Source of the DNA: Pseudoalteromonas sp. MEBiC 03607
Lineage (GTDB): Bacteria > Pseudomonadota > Gammaproteobacteria > Enterobacterales > Alteromonadaceae
DNA length: 64,000 nucleotides
Assembly: GCF_004792295.1 (NCBI RefSeq)
Contig: NZ_SRRY01000001.1
Location: forward strand, 1,498,501-1,562,500
Reading direction: 5' to 3'
The notes under the pieces were generated by a model. It did no database searches and was not told where the DNA came from. It saw nothing but the letters and a program-made list of their open reading frames with translations. Within the stretch, counting starts at the first letter, position 1. Every line of letters begins with the position of its first letter. Positions 19,485 to 32,466 of this stretch are shown here, piece by piece. The translations under genes and the position numbers were made by a program.

Positions 19485-21644
19485 ATGGTAGCCACTAGAC
19501 AGTCACATCAGCTTACAAAGCCGAGTGATTTTGCCAGCCGTATCGAGCTGTTAGCGCTAACAGAAGATAAACAAATCCTATTAAAGCAGGCTCATGATTT
19601 GTGCCAGCATTGTGACGATGCAAAACGTGAAAATACCGCAATCGAAATGGTGGAAATTTTAGCCGAGCTGAACTTAGACGCTGATTCGCTGGCAACCGCA
19701 TTTTTGACCCCTTACTTTTTAGCCGAAAAAATCTCAATTGAGACAGTCACCGAAAAGTTAGGTAATCACGTTGCGTTATTACTAACCGGCGTCAGCCAAA
19801 TGGCCACTATTAGTACCTTAGCCCATCAAGGTAAAGGTACAGTACAAATCGATAATATCCGCCGTATGCTATTAGCCATGGTTGAAGATGTGCGCGCCGT
19901 GGTGATTAAACTCGCAGAACAAGTATGTCACTTGCGTGATGTTAAAGACGCAAGTGAAGAAGAGCGCGTTATTGCCGCCAAAGAAACACGTGATATTTTT
20001 GCTCCGCTGGCTAATCGTTTAGGGATTGGTCAACTTAAGTGGGAGCTTGAAGACTTATCGTTCCGTTATTTGCACCCAGATACCTATAAAAACATTGCAA
20101 AACAGCTTGATGATAAGCGCCTTGCTCGTGAAGCTTACATGGAAAATATGGTTGCTTTAGTAAAGTCAAAACTAGCTGAAGCAGGCATTGAAGGTGAAGT
20201 CTATGGCCGTCCTAAGCATATCTACAGCATTTATAAAAAAATGGCGCAGAAAAACTACGAGTTTGATCAGCTTTTTGATATTCGTGCTATGCGCATTGTG
20301 GTGGAACGCTTGCAAGATTGTTATGCCGCATTAGGTATTGTGCATACCAACTGGCGTCATTTGAATAAAGAATTTGATGATTACATCGCAACACCGAAGC
20401 AAAACGGCTATCAGTCAATTCATACCGTGGTTTTTGGCCCTGAAGGTAAAACCGTCGAAATTCAAATTCGTACTAGCGAAATGCATCAAGATGCAGAGTT
20501 AGGTGTAGCTGCGCACTGGATGTATAAAGAGGGAGCGTTACCAGGGCGAGGTTCGGGCTATGAACAAAAAATTAGCTGGTTGCGCAAACTACTGCAATGG
20601 CAAGAAGAAGTTGTTGATGGCAGTGACTTAGCCGAAGAGCTTAAAAACCAAGTAGTAGAAGACCGCGTTTATGTGTTCACACCAAAAGGCGATATTTATG
20701 ATTTACCACTGGGTGCGACACCGCTTGATTTTGCCTATTACATTCACTCAAATGTAGGTCACCGCTGTATTGGTGCAAAAGTGTTTGGCAAAATTGTGCC
20801 TTTCACTTACCAGTTAAGTACCGGGGATCAGGTTGAAATTTTAACTCAAAAGCAGGCCAACCCAAGTCGTGATTGGTTAAACCCATCACTAGGTTATATC
20901 AAGTCGTCGCGTGCACGCTCTAAAATACATCATTGGTTTAAGCAACTAGACCGAGATAAAAATTTAAGCGCGGGTAAAGAAATTCTAGAGACTGAGCTAC
21001 AAAAGTTAGACCTAACAACTAAAGATCTGGCGCCAGCAATTGAGCGCTTTAATTTGCGTGGCCTTGAAGATTTAATGGTGGCTGTTGGTGCTGGGGATGT
21101 TCGTTTAAATCAGTTATTAAACTTTATTAGTGACCGTGATGATGACGAGCCACAAATTAAGTTTAAAAAGCCGAAAAGTGTCACCGGCGATAAAAACGGT
21201 ATCGTTGTTGATGGGGTAGGTAGTTTAATGAGCCACGTAGCAAAATGCTGCCGACCTGTGCCAGGCGATGAAATTATTGGTTATATCACCCAAGGCCGAG
21301 GGATTGCGGTTCACCGTGAAGATTGTGATTCGTTCGAAAAACTACGTGATAAACACCCAGAGCGAGTGATATCAGTAAGCTGGTCAGACGATGTAAACGG
21401 CTCGTACTCATTAACCATTAAAGTTGAAGCCACCGATCGTTCTGGGCTAATTCGAGATATCAGCTCAGTACTTGCAAACGAAAAAGTAAATGTGCTGAAC
21501 ATGAACGTTAACACGGTTGAAGATAAGCAACTTGCACTGTTTTCAATGCAGGTTGAAGTTCATGACTTATCAAGCACCAACCGCTTATTGTCGAAGTTAC
21601 ACCAAATTGAAGGTGTCCATGAAGCAAAGCGTGGTCATTCGTAA
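19485..21644 (+). CDS. relA: (p)ppGpp synthetase RelA
   Basis: Ribosome-bound GTP pyrophosphokinase of the stringent response. The N-terminal hydrolase-like domain lacks the HD metal site seen in SpoT, as expected for RelA. The synthetase domain (YGRPKHIYSIYKKM, FDIRAMRIVVE, KQNGYQSIHTVVFGPEG) is intact. TGS (VYVFTPKGDIYDLPLGATPLDFAYYIH region), a CCRPVPGDEI zinc-finger segment and a C-terminal ACT domain (TDRSGLIRDISSVLANE) follow. 719 residues; the stop overlaps the start of mazG by 1 bp. Confidence 0.97.
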   Translation: MVATRQSHQLTKPSDFASRIELLALTEDKQILLKQAHDLCQHCDDAKRENTAIEMVEILAELNLDADSLATAFLTPYFLAEKISIETVTEKLGNHVALLLTGVSQMATISTLAHQGKGTVQIDNIRRMLLAMVEDVRAVVIKLAEQVCHLRDVKDASEEERVIAAKETRDIFAPLANRLGIGQLKWELEDLSFRYLHPDTYKNIAKQLDDKRLAREAYMENMVALVKSKLAEAGIEGEVYGRPKHIYSIYKKMAQKNYEFDQLFDIRAMRIVVERLQDCYAALGIVHTNWRHLNKEFDDYIATPKQNGYQSIHTVVFGPEGKTVEIQIRTSEMHQDAELGVAAHWMYKEGALPGRGSGYEQKISWLRKLLQWQEEVVDGSDLAEELKNQVVEDRVYVFTPKGDIYDLPLGATPLDFAYYIHSNVGHRCIGAKVFGKIVPFTYQLSTGDQVEILTQKQANPSRDWLNPSLGYIKSSRARSKIHHWFKQLDRDKNLSAGKEILETELQKLDLTTKDLAPAIERFNLRGLEDLMVAVGAGDVRLNQLLNFISDRDDDEPQIKFKKPKSVTGDKNGIVVDGVGSLMSHVAKCCRPVPGDEIIGYITQGRGIAVHREDCDSFEKLRDKHPERVISVSWSDDVNGSYSLTIKVEATDRSGLIRDISSVLANEKVNVLNMNVNTVEDKQLALFSMQVEVHDLSSTNRLLSKLHQIEGVHEAKRGHS

Positions 21645-22444
21645 TGAGTGATAAACATGCCATTGAGCAGTCGCTAGCGATTATGGCCAAACTACGGGAC
21701 CCAGAATCTGGGTGCCCGTGGGATTTAAAACAAGATTTTAAATCGATTGTGCCGCATACCCTTGAAGAGGCATACGAAGTAGCAGATTGCATTGAAAAAG
21801 GTGAGCTTACTGAGCTTAAAAGTGAACTTGGCGATTTACTGTTTCAAGTCATCTTTTATGCTCAACTTGCCAAAGAGCAGGGATTATTTGATTTTGCCGA
21901 TGTGGCTAATACGCTTAATGATAAATTAGTTCGTCGTCATCCCCATGTCTTTGCAGAACAAAGTGAGCTGACTGACGCTGAGCTTTCTGAGCAGTGGCAG
22001 GCTATTAAAGCACAAGAGCGAGCAGAAAAAGCAGCTTCACCACAAATGAGCCTGTGGCAAGACATTCCTGATGCTATGCCGGGGTTATCAAAAGCGAAGA
22101 AGATTCAACAGCGTGTAGCAAGCTTAGGGTTTGATTGGCCAAGTTATCATGGTGCGCTCGATAAAGTTGCTGAAGAAGTAGACGAAGTAAAAGAAGCGCT
22201 GGCTCACGACCCTTATTCAGAGCACAGTGCAGAAGAGCTTGGCGATTTACTGTTTGCAACAGTGAATGTTGCCCGTCATATTAAGCGCGATCCAGAGCAA
22301 TTATTACGAAGTGCCAATGCTAAGTTCGCGTCACGCTTTGAAAAAGTGGCTGCTTACTTAGGTGAACGTGGCCAGAGTTTAGAAACGGCTAGCCTTGAAG
22401 AAATGGACAACGCATGGGAAGCCATTAAAAAGCAAGCAAACTAA
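21644..22444 (+). CDS. mazG: Nucleoside triphosphate pyrophosphohydrolase MazG
   Basis: Hydrolyses NTPs to NMPs and pyrophosphate; implicated in lowering ppGpp precursors and clearing damaged nucleotides. Two MazG domains are visible: CPWDLKQDFKSIVPHTLEEAYEV with ELGDLLFQVIFYAQ (about 25-80), and EEVDEVKEAL with EELGDLLFATVNVARH (about 185-220). 266 residues. The overlap with relA repeats the relA-mazG pairing of enterics, although no mazEF lies between them. Confidence 0.96.
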   Translation: MSDKHAIEQSLAIMAKLRDPESGCPWDLKQDFKSIVPHTLEEAYEVADCIEKGELTELKSELGDLLFQVIFYAQLAKEQGLFDFADVANTLNDKLVRRHPHVFAEQSELTDAELSEQWQAIKAQERAEKAASPQMSLWQDIPDAMPGLSKAKKIQQRVASLGFDWPSYHGALDKVAEEVDEVKEALAHDPYSEHSAEELGDLLFATVNVARHIKRDPEQLLRSANAKFASRFEKVAAYLGERGQSLETASLEEMDNAWEAIKKQAN

Positions 22445-22458
22445 GTCACTCATGATAC

Positions 22459-22491
22459 AGCTTGGGTACAGTGTAACCAAGCTCGTTTTTT
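22459..22491 (+). terminator. Terminator after mazG
   Basis: AGCTTGG and CCAAGCT pair around an 11-nt loop; after CG come six T residues. It separates the relA-mazG unit from pyrG. Confidence 0.75.
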
Positions 22492-22538
22492 GTGCACTTA
22501 TTTGCTAATTTTATCTGGATTGATAGCAGCCCCTTTGC

Positions 22539-22544
22539 TATAAT
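22539..22544 (+). promoter_or_regulatory. Probable -10 box of the pyrG promoter
   Basis: A perfect TATAAT lies 58 bp before the pyrG start, after the mazG terminator. The -35 region is weak (TGGATT at 17 bp spacing), so this is a tentative promoter. Confidence 0.45.
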
Positions 22545-22586
22545 ATCGCCCCGTCTTGATTCTATATTATTCCTTTTAATTCCTGA

Positions 22587-24236
<1,650 letters not shown>

Positions 24237-24245
24237 TTTAAATAG

Positions 24246-24273
24246 GCCGTGCTTTATGCACGGCTTATTTGTT
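24246..24273 (+). terminator. Terminator after pyrG
   Basis: GCCGTGC-TTTAT-GCACGGC, followed by TTATTTGTTTT. The T tract is interrupted, so some readthrough into eno is likely. Confidence 0.65.
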
Positions 24274-24319
24274 TTAATAAGCCAATGGCATTAAGGATAA
24301 TTAATAAAATTGGCACTAA

Positions 24320-25648
<1,329 letters not shown>

Positions 25649-25672
25649 TCTGGCTTAGCTCATCAAGACTTT

Positions 25673-25699
25673 AAAAAACCTCCTTCGGGAGGTTTTTTT
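25673..25699. terminator. Terminator between eno and mutH
   Basis: AAAAAACCTCC-TTCG-GGAGGTTTTTTT, a tetraloop hairpin with an A tract before and a T tract after. It can stop transcription from both convergent genes and touches the mutH stop codon. Confidence 0.9.
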
Positions 25700-26369
25700 A
25701 TAGCTGAAATTGTTGTTTTAGGATCTCGCCAGTGAAGCTGGTTTTTAGATAAAAGCCGCGAGGTAAAGTTTGTACTATCTGGCCATTCGGGCCAATTGCA
25801 TCAGTCAGCACTTTGCTATTGGCAGCTTTTGGCCTTATTTGCATTACATCACCTAAATGACCCGAAATTTCATCTACGCGACCAAGGGCAATTAGCTCCA
25901 TTTGTTCTTCCCAATCACGCTGTAAAAGGGCATCTTGCTCTGCACTTGGCTGCCATAAAAAGCCACTGCCTATGGTACGGTGAAAAGGCAGTATCTCACG
26001 TTCGCCTAAAATCGGTAGCCATAAAACATGATTCAACTTTTTACGAACCGTGCTTTGCTGCCAAGTCATTCCTGTAACATTTAATAGCGGCGTTACCGAA
26101 ACAAAGGTTGTTTCGAGAGGTTTCCCTTTAAACGAAATAGGCAGTGTTTTTAATTCAATTCCTAACTCTTCAAAATCAGGTGTTGGTTTTGAACCCGCTG
26201 TTGCGCCAAGCACATATTCGATAAGTTGCCCGGTCCAGCCTTTTTCACGAAGTAAATCGTCAGGGGTTTTGAACTGATATTGCTCGGCTAGCTGCCCTAG
26301 GGTGAGGCCAGCAATAGCATCAACACGTTGCATTAATTCGTTTATAGAAGCGGGTTTTATTGGTCGCAT
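25698..26369 (-). CDS. mutH: DNA mismatch repair endonuclease MutH
   Basis: Methyl-directed nicking enzyme that cuts the unmethylated strand at hemimethylated GATC. Catalytic pattern: TPDFEELGIELKTLPIS (Asp, then ExK) near residue 70, with LLREKGWTGQLIEYVLGA before it, and the C-terminal DNA-recognition part LQIRPKAAN-like (MQIRPKAANSKVLTDAIG) and TLPRGFYLKTSFT. I chose ATG 26369 (MRPIKPASINELMQ) because it gives family length; the frame is open to 26405. No clear Shine-Dalgarno at either start. Its presence implies Dam methylation in this organism. Confidence 0.94.
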   Translation of the reverse strand: MRPIKPASINELMQRVDAIAGLTLGQLAEQYQFKTPDDLLREKGWTGQLIEYVLGATAGSKPTPDFEELGIELKTLPISFKGKPLETTFVSVTPLLNVTGMTWQQSTVRKKLNHVLWLPILGEREILPFHRTIGSGFLWQPSAEQDALLQRDWEEQMELIALGRVDEISGHLGDVMQIRPKAANSKVLTDAIGPNGQIVQTLPRGFYLKTSFTGEILKQQFQL

Positions 26370-26909
26370 AAGGCGTTTATTTGATTGTCTATTTATCCGG
26401 TTCATGATAGCAAATGCGTGCCTTAGTGGATATCTTTGTGTTTGGGTGTTTTTTGCGCACGTTAAGGGTGGGCTAAAAATAATCAGTTTTACTTTTCGAT
26501 GTTTTAGTCTAACTAACTGATATTTAATTGTTTTACTGTTTTTTTATGTTGTTTCTATTTCATTAATTAAACAGTTGTTTGTATAAATACAGATATATAA
26601 ACATGTTTATCCACAGTTTCTGTGGAGAAAGTGGATATTTCAACTGTGGATTGTGGATTTGTTTGCAATTTAGGCATGATTTATAAAAGTTATGCACAAG
26701 CTGTGGGTAAGGTGATAAAAATACGGTTGTAAATAGTTATTTTAATCAAACAGCACATTTTTATAATAATTACTTCGTAACACCTTGATTAAACATGTTT
26801 GTTAAAAAATAATTTTTCAATCTAATTTAGGCTTAGGTGTAAAGTGTTTGCTGTATCGCAGGTTATGTGGAACAATCAATAAAAATCGACTTACAAATGA
26901 GGCACTAAG
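26370..26909. other. AT-rich mutH-rppH intergenic region
   Basis: About 540 bp with no supported gene. The centre holds a cluster of DnaA-box-like sequences next to very AT-rich stretches. Promoters for both divergent neighbours must lie here, but I cannot point to convincing -35/-10 pairs. Confidence 0.55.
26607..26710. promoter_or_regulatory. Cluster of DnaA boxes
   Basis: Within 104 bp lie TTATCCACA (26607-26615, +) and TTATGCACA (26690-26698, +), both matching TTWTNCACA. Near-matches are TTCTCCACA (26621-26629, -), TTACCCACA (26702-26710, -), and CAATCCACA and AAATCCACA (26645-26660, -, overlapping by 2 bp). Such density is unlikely by chance; function is inferred. Confidence 0.55.
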
Positions 26910-27428
26910 GTGATTGATGCCGAAGGTTTTCGTGCCAATGTCGGAATTGTAATTTGCAATAATCAGGGACAAGTATTTTGGGCTCGTCGCTATGGTCAGC
27001 ACTCTTGGCAATTTCCCCAAGGTGGTGTTGATGACGGCGAAACAGCAGAGCAAACCATGTACAGAGAATTACACGAAGAAGTGGGCTTGCTTCCTGAAGA
27101 CGTTGAGATCGTCGCAAGTTCTAAACATTGGTTACGCTATAAATTACCCAAACGTTTAATTCGCAGAGACTCAAGTCCTGTGTGTATTGGGCAAAAACAA
27201 AAATGGTTTTTACTGAAACTTCGTTGTAAAGATGAAGATGTAGATTTACTTAAAACTCATCACCCCGAGTTTGATGATTGGCGATGGGTGAGTTATTGGT
27301 ATCCGGTTAGGCAAGTTGTTTCGTTTAAGCGCGATGTATATCGTCGAGTAATGAAAGAGTTTGCTCCGTTTGCAATGCCGTTTAATAAACGAGAGCAACA
27401 CAAAGATCATTGGCGACATAAACGATAA
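26910..27428 (+). CDS. rppH: RNA pyrophosphohydrolase RppH
   Basis: Nudix hydrolase that removes pyrophosphate from mRNA 5' ends, starting RNase E decay. It begins with [20 protein letters not shown] lines up with the enteric start. The Nudix box ([11 protein letters not shown], then RELHEEVG) is at about residues 35-60, and the C-terminal [20 protein letters not shown] is family-specific. 172 residues. The rppH-ptsP order is conserved with enterics. Confidence 0.96.
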   Translation: MIDAEGFRANVGIVICNNQGQVFWARRYGQHSWQFPQGGVDDGETAEQTMYRELHEEVGLLPEDVEIVASSKHWLRYKLPKRLIRRDSSPVCIGQKQKWFLLKLRCKDEDVDLLKTHHPEFDDWRWVSYWYPVRQVVSFKRDVYRRVMKEFAPFAMPFNKREQHKDHWRHKR

Positions 27429-27461
27429 GGGCAACCTTATTTAAATCAAAGGAGCAGCATC

Positions 27462-29738
27462 ATGTTAGCCACGCTCAGATCAATTGCTGAGGCAGTGTCG
27501 CAACAGGCGGACTTGAATAGTGCGCTGGGGTGTTTTGTGCAAATGGTAAAAGATGCCATGCAAACACAGTGCTGCTCGATTTATTTTGCAGATTATAGCC
27601 AAGATAACTTTGTATTGATGGCCACCCAAGGCCTCAACCCAGATGCAGTGGGTAAGTTTCGTATAGGTTTTACCGAAGGCCTCGTGGGTCTTGTTGCTCA
27701 GCGTGAAGAGCCTATCAATATTGCTTTTGCTAAGTCTCACCCTCGTTTTAAACTCTCACCTGAAGTTAATGAAGAAGGCTATAACGCATTTTTGTCAGTG
27801 CCAGTCGTGCACCAGAAAAAGGTTTTAGGCGTTATTGTTGTTCAACAAAAACTAGCCCGTGTTTTTAGCCCTGACGAGGAATCATTCTTAATTACGCTCT
27901 CGGCCCAGCTAGCTTCTCAGTTAGCTCATGCAGAAATAAAAGAAATATTACGCGTCGATGAGTTTTCACACCAAACCTCAGTACTAAAAGGGGTATCAAG
28001 TGCACCAGGTATTGCCATAGGTGAAGCCTTCGTGGTGATCCCAAAGCTAGATTTTACGTCTATTGAATTACAAAAAGATGATGACATCAGCGCTCAGCGT
28101 AAGTTATTCACTCAAGCTGTTGCTGCGACGCGTAACGAGTTTAATACTTTATCGATGACACTTAGCGATTCAATACCTCAAGAAGCGCTTGCTGTATTTG
28201 ATGTGTACCAACAATTACTTGATGCCAAAAGTCTAGGACAAAATGTTGAAGCCCAGCTTCAACAGGGGTGGAGTGCTAAAAGTGCACTTAAAATTGTAAT
28301 CGAAAAGCTTGTTTCACAGTTTAATGCCATGCAAGACCCATACATCAAAGAACGTGCCGTTGATGTTAAGGATATCGGCTTGCGGGTTTTACATCACTTA
28401 GTGAATACCGAACATGCAGCAAAGCCTTACCCTAAAGATACTATTTTAATTGCCAGTACGCTGACACCAGCAATGCTTGCAGAAGTGCCAAAAGGGCATT
28501 TAGCAGGGGTGGTGAGTGTGAACGGGGCTGCGAACAGCCATGCTTCAATTTTAACCCGCGCGATGGGGATCCCAGCTATTTGGGGTATTGAAGATGTGCC
28601 GTTATTGCAGTTTGAAGGCAAACCAATGATTTTAGACGCCTATGCGGGGCGTTTATATATTTCTCCTTCGCAAGTGTTACACGAAGAATATAGCCAACTT
28701 AAATACCAAGAAACGCTATTAAATGATCGCTTTTTTGCAGAGCAAAGTTTAGAAGCTGTAACGCGTGATGGTGAGCACATTAGCTTACTACTTAATGCAG
28801 GCCTTGAGTTAAACACCGAGCATGATAATAAACCTTTCTGCGACGGTGTTGGGCTTTATCGTACAGAAGCTTGGTTTATGCAAAAAGGCCAGTTTCCTTC
28901 CCAGTCTGATCAAGAAACTTGGTACCGCGAAGTACTAACCAGCTATCACCCGAACCCTGTGGTGATGCGTACTTTAGATATTGGTGGCGATAAAGTATTA
29001 GACTACTTCAATATAACAGAAGAAAACCCGTTTTTAGGTTGGCGCGGTATACGCGTTACTCTTGATCACCCTGAACTTTTTTTAGATCAACTTAGAGCCA
29101 TGTTAAAAGCGAATATTGGTTTAGGTAATTTAAAAATAATGCTGCCGATGATCAGTGGTTCAGAAGAAGTTGATGAATCATTAAAGCTGCTTGAACAAGC
29201 ATACTTTGAATTAAGTGAGCAATATCCAGAGCAAGCTATTGAACGCCCAGAAGTCGGGGTGATGCTTGAGGTTCCTTCAAGTGTATTTATGCTCGAAGAG
29301 TGGTCACAAAAAGTCGATTTTTGCTCAGTGGGTAGTAATGATTTAACCCAATATATGCTCGCAGTTGACCGTTCTAATGCTCGCGTTGCCGAGTTGTTTA
29401 ACCCATATCACCCTAGTGTGCTGCGGGTGTTGTTAAAAATTGCCCAGGAGTGTCATCAACATGAACTGCCATTTAGTTTATGTGGTGAGTTAGGCGGCGA
29501 CCCAGAAGGCGCACTACTGCTCATTGCTATGGGTTATCGAAGCTTGAGTATGAACTATTCATCAATTAGTAAAATTAAGTTTGTGCTCAGACGTTTAAAT
29601 GTCAGTGATATGGAAAAGTTACTTGCAGAGTGTTTAATGCAGCCAACGGCAAAACACGTACTTAGATTAACGCGCAACTTCATGATAGAGCATCAACTGG
29701 GTGAATTATTTTACACCCCAAGCCAAGGGCAATCATGA
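27462..29738 (+). CDS. ptsP: PTS-Ntr enzyme I (PtsP)
   Basis: First phosphotransferase of the nitrogen-related PTS, which takes phosphate from PEP and passes it to NPr. An N-terminal GAF domain (about 1-160: CCSIYFADYSQDNFVLMATQGL) is fused to the enzyme I body: GVSSAPGIAIGEAF, the phospho-histidine loop NSHASILTRAMGIPAIWG, and the PEP-binding domain with MRTLDIGGDK, FLGWRGIR and VGSNDLTQYMLAVDR. 758 residues, standard for PtsP. lgt and thyA lie downstream as in enterics. Confidence 0.97.
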   Translation: MLATLRSIAEAVSQQADLNSALGCFVQMVKDAMQTQCCSIYFADYSQDNFVLMATQGLNPDAVGKFRIGFTEGLVGLVAQREEPINIAFAKSHPRFKLSPEVNEEGYNAFLSVPVVHQKKVLGVIVVQQKLARVFSPDEESFLITLSAQLASQLAHAEIKEILRVDEFSHQTSVLKGVSSAPGIAIGEAFVVIPKLDFTSIELQKDDDISAQRKLFTQAVAATRNEFNTLSMTLSDSIPQEALAVFDVYQQLLDAKSLGQNVEAQLQQGWSAKSALKIVIEKLVSQFNAMQDPYIKERAVDVKDIGLRVLHHLVNTEHAAKPYPKDTILIASTLTPAMLAEVPKGHLAGVVSVNGAANSHASILTRAMGIPAIWGIEDVPLLQFEGKPMILDAYAGRLYISPSQVLHEEYSQLKYQETLLNDRFFAEQSLEAVTRDGEHISLLLNAGLELNTEHDNKPFCDGVGLYRTEAWFMQKGQFPSQSDQETWYREVLTSYHPNPVVMRTLDIGGDKVLDYFNITEENPFLGWRGIRVTLDHPELFLDQLRAMLKANIGLGNLKIMLPMISGSEEVDESLKLLEQAYFELSEQYPEQAIERPEVGVMLEVPSSVFMLEEWSQKVDFCSVGSNDLTQYMLAVDRSNARVAELFNPYHPSVLRVLLKIAQECHQHELPFSLCGELGGDPEGALLLIAMGYRSLSMNYSSISKIKFVLRRLNVSDMEKLLAECLMQPTAKHVLRLTRNFMIEHQLGELFYTPSQGQS

Positions 29739-29947
29739 GGTCAAATTGTGCTGTGAAGCTCCCAAAGGGTTGGTTTAAAAGCGATTTATACTGCGTTATT
29801 GATTTTAACAATAGAACCACTATTACTTGCAATCAATGCCTTGCCTAAATCGCTTTTAATTCCAACTGAAACTCGCATCTTGAGGTGGTTTGGGTATATA
29901 TATTAGTTTAGTATATGTATATAACAAACTGAATATTTGAGTGTGCT

Positions 29948-30757
29948 ATGCATGACGTAATACTTTTAATGGTGTACTGCGCAATTTTAGGAAGCGTAGT
30001 GGGGTTTTTAGCCGGGTTGCTTGGGATTGGCGGTGGACTAATTATTGTTCCTGTTCTTAGTGCGCTGCTGGTGTCATTTAACGTTGCTGATCCAAGTCAT
30101 GTTTTAGTCATTGCTATTGCAACATCGTTAGCTTCCATTATTTTTACTTCAACTTCTTCAGCCCTTGCTCATCATCGCAATGCTAATGTGCCTTGGCAAA
30201 TTGCCCCTTGGGTGATGACTGGGGTTGGGCTTGGCGCATTGATCAGTGGCTTTGCAGCAAGCTTTATTCCTGAACAATTATTACGTTTTGTATTTGCTGG
30301 CAGCGTGGTGTTTATTGCGCTCAGAATGGTGTTATCAACCCGAGCTAAAGCGGCTAGTGAAAAACCATTACCTTCAGGCCCCATTTTAGGCTTTTTATGT
30401 GCCATAATGGGGGCTTTATCAGGACTTATTGGTATTGGTGGTGGTGCTTTAATTGTGCCGTTACTGCATTATTTTTCTGTTGATATAAAAAAGGCCATTG
30501 GTTGTGCTGCTGCATGTGGTATTGTCATTGCGCTGTTTGGTTCAGTGGGTTACGTCTCTGCTGGATGGCAATTAACATCATTCAGTGATGGATTTGCTGG
30601 GTTTGTATATTTACCTGCTTTAGTGGGGATTGTGGTTACCTCGTCGCTGATTGCACCAATAGGTGCTAAAGCAACGCATTACTTGCCAGTGGCAACAATA
30701 AAAAAAGTATTTGCGCTCTTACTTGTCATAATTGCGCTTAAAATGGTGTTCAGTTAA
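29948..30757 (+). CDS. TauE/SafE-family permease
   Basis: Membrane protein of the TauE/SafE (DUF81) family, which includes putative exporters of sulfite and other sulfur-containing anions. The 269 residues form about eight helices in two similar halves, each with a glycine-rich motif ([15 protein letters not shown] near 24 and [15 protein letters not shown] near 160). Substrate cannot be told from the sequence. It sits between ptsP and lgt, an insertion compared with enteric order, 15 bp before lgt. Confidence 0.88.
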   Translation: MHDVILLMVYCAILGSVVGFLAGLLGIGGGLIIVPVLSALLVSFNVADPSHVLVIAIATSLASIIFTSTSSALAHHRNANVPWQIAPWVMTGVGLGALISGFAASFIPEQLLRFVFAGSVVFIALRMVLSTRAKAASEKPLPSGPILGFLCAIMGALSGLIGIGGGALIVPLLHYFSVDIKKAIGCAAACGIVIALFGSVGYVSAGWQLTSFSDGFAGFVYLPALVGIVVTSSLIAPIGAKATHYLPVATIKKVFALLLVIIALKMVFS

Positions 30758-30771
30758 AGGTTTTTATTTAT

Positions 30772-31575
30772 ATGGCTCTTCAATTTCCAGATATCGATCC
30801 GGTTATTTTTTCGGTAGGTCCGCTCAGCGTACGTTGGTACGGTTTAATGTATTTAATTGGTTTTGCTTTGGCTATGTGGCTTGCTAATCGCCAAGCAGAA
30901 AAACCAAACTCAGGTTGGACAAAAGAACAAGTAAGTGACCTGCTATTTTACGGCATGCTCGGGGTAATACTCGGTGGTCGTATTGGTTATGTATTGTTTT
31001 ATCAGTTTAGTTATTTTATTGAAAACCCACTTTATTTATTCAGAATTGACCAAGGCGGCATGTCTTTCCATGGTGGTACGCTAGGTGTTATTACAGCAAT
31101 AGCTATATTTGCGTGGACACGTAAAAAGTCATTGTTTGAAGTAGGCGACTTTGTTGTACCTTTAGTGCCGCTTGGCCTACTTGCAGGGCGTATAGGTAAC
31201 TTTATCAATGGTGAATTATGGGGCCGAGTAACTGATGTGCCATGGGCGTTTATCTTCCCTACAGGTGGTCCAGAGCCTCGTCATCCATCACAATTATACG
31301 AAGCCTTTTTAGAAGGTTTAGTGCTGTTTTTAATCTTACAATGGTTTATTAAAAAGCCACGTCCAGCGGGCAGTGTTGCTGGGGTGTTCTTACTTGGTTA
31401 TGGTGTGTTTAGATTTATTGTTGAATACTTCCGTGAGCCAGATGCTCATTTAGGTTTATTCGCAGGCGTTATTTCAATGGGACAAATCTTATCATTGCCA
31501 ATGGTCATCGGTGGCCTTGGTTTGTTAATATGGGCCTATAAAAAGCCGCAACACAGCGTGGCAAGCAAAGCATAA
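30772..31575 (+). CDS. lgt: Prolipoprotein diacylglyceryl transferase
   Basis: Transfers diacylglycerol from phosphatidylglycerol to the lipobox cysteine, the first step of lipoprotein maturation. About seven membrane helices; the signature [14 protein letters not shown] is at about residue 140, the conserved HGG in [10 protein letters not shown], and [13 protein letters not shown] near 175. 267 residues, near the usual length. thyA starts 14 bp downstream, the standard pair. The many predicted lipoproteins in this window depend on this enzyme. Confidence 0.97.
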   Translation: MALQFPDIDPVIFSVGPLSVRWYGLMYLIGFALAMWLANRQAEKPNSGWTKEQVSDLLFYGMLGVILGGRIGYVLFYQFSYFIENPLYLFRIDQGGMSFHGGTLGVITAIAIFAWTRKKSLFEVGDFVVPLVPLGLLAGRIGNFINGELWGRVTDVPWAFIFPTGGPEPRHPSQLYEAFLEGLVLFLILQWFIKKPRPAGSVAGVFLLGYGVFRFIVEYFREPDAHLGLFAGVISMGQILSLPMVIGGLGLLIWAYKKPQHSVASKA

Positions 31576-31588
31576 CAAGAGCTAATCA

Positions 31589-32440
31589 ATGAAACAGTAT
31601 TTAGATTTATGTCAACGCATCGTTGATGAAGGTGTGTGGGTTGAAAATAAGCGCACTGGCACCAAATGTTTAACCGTTATTAATGCCGATCTTGAGTATG
31701 ATGTGGCAAACAATAAGTTTCCACTGATCACTACACGCAAGAGCTTTTATAAGGCTGCAATCGCAGAGTTACTTGGTTACTTGCGTGGTTACGATAGCGC
31801 TGCACAGTTTCGTGAAATTGGCTGCATGACTTGGAATGCAAACGCTAACGAGAATAAGGCTTGGCTCGAAAACCCGCATCGTCGCGGCGAAGACGACATG
31901 GGTCGTGTATATGGTGTGCAAGGCCGCAGTTGGCAACGCCCTGATGGCAGCCACCTTGATCAGCTAAAAAAGGTTATTGATAACTTATCAAAAGGTATTG
32001 ATGATCGCGGTGAGATCATCACTTTTTATAACCCTGGTGAGTTTGAGCTGGGCTGTTTACGCCCTTGCATGCACACTCATACCTTTTCTTTGTTGGGTGA
32101 TACTCTATACTTAACATCATATCAACGCAGCTGTGATGTGCCGCTAGGCTTAAACTTTAATCAAATACAATGCTTTGTGTTACTTGCTTTAGTTGCACAA
32201 ATCACTGGGCACAAACCGGGCAAGGCATACCATAAAATTGCTAATGCGCATATTTACGAAAATCAACTGGAGTTGATGCGTGATGTGCAGCTTAAGCGTG
32301 AGCCTTTCGCGTCGCCAGAATTAAAAATAAACCCAAATATTAAATCACTAGAAGACATTGAAACCTGGGTTACAAAAGACGATTTTGAAGTAGTAGGTTA
32401 TCAGTGTCACGATGCAATTAAGTATCCGTTTTCAGTGTAA
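31589..32440 (+). CDS. thyA: Thymidylate synthase
   Basis: Methylates dUMP to dTMP with methylenetetrahydrofolate. Catalytic cysteine in CLRPCMHTH near residue 155, the dUMP-binding [15 protein letters not shown], and the C-terminal HAIYKNQ-like block ([11 protein letters not shown]). At 283 residues it is longer than the 264-residue enteric type and some conserved positions differ (for example LNFN where PFN is usual), so it belongs to a divergent ThyA branch. Confidence 0.95.
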   Translation: MKQYLDLCQRIVDEGVWVENKRTGTKCLTVINADLEYDVANNKFPLITTRKSFYKAAIAELLGYLRGYDSAAQFREIGCMTWNANANENKAWLENPHRRGEDDMGRVYGVQGRSWQRPDGSHLDQLKKVIDNLSKGIDDRGEIITFYNPGEFELGCLRPCMHTHTFSLLGDTLYLTSYQRSCDVPLGLNFNQIQCFVLLALVAQITGHKPGKAYHKIANAHIYENQLELMRDVQLKREPFASPELKINPNIKSLEDIETWVTKDDFEVVGYQCHDAIKYPFSV

Positions 32441-32466
32441 GAACAATAAAATTTAAGGAGAAATCA

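Noticed and set aside
26302-26520. 72-codon + strand frame at the start of mutH
   Set aside because: Half of it is antisense to mutH; the remainder is low-complexity, with no start signal.
26607-26710. Chromosomal origin oriC
   Set aside because: No dnaA, dnaN, gidA or mioC genes are nearby, so a main origin is unlikely; recorded only as a DnaA-box cluster.
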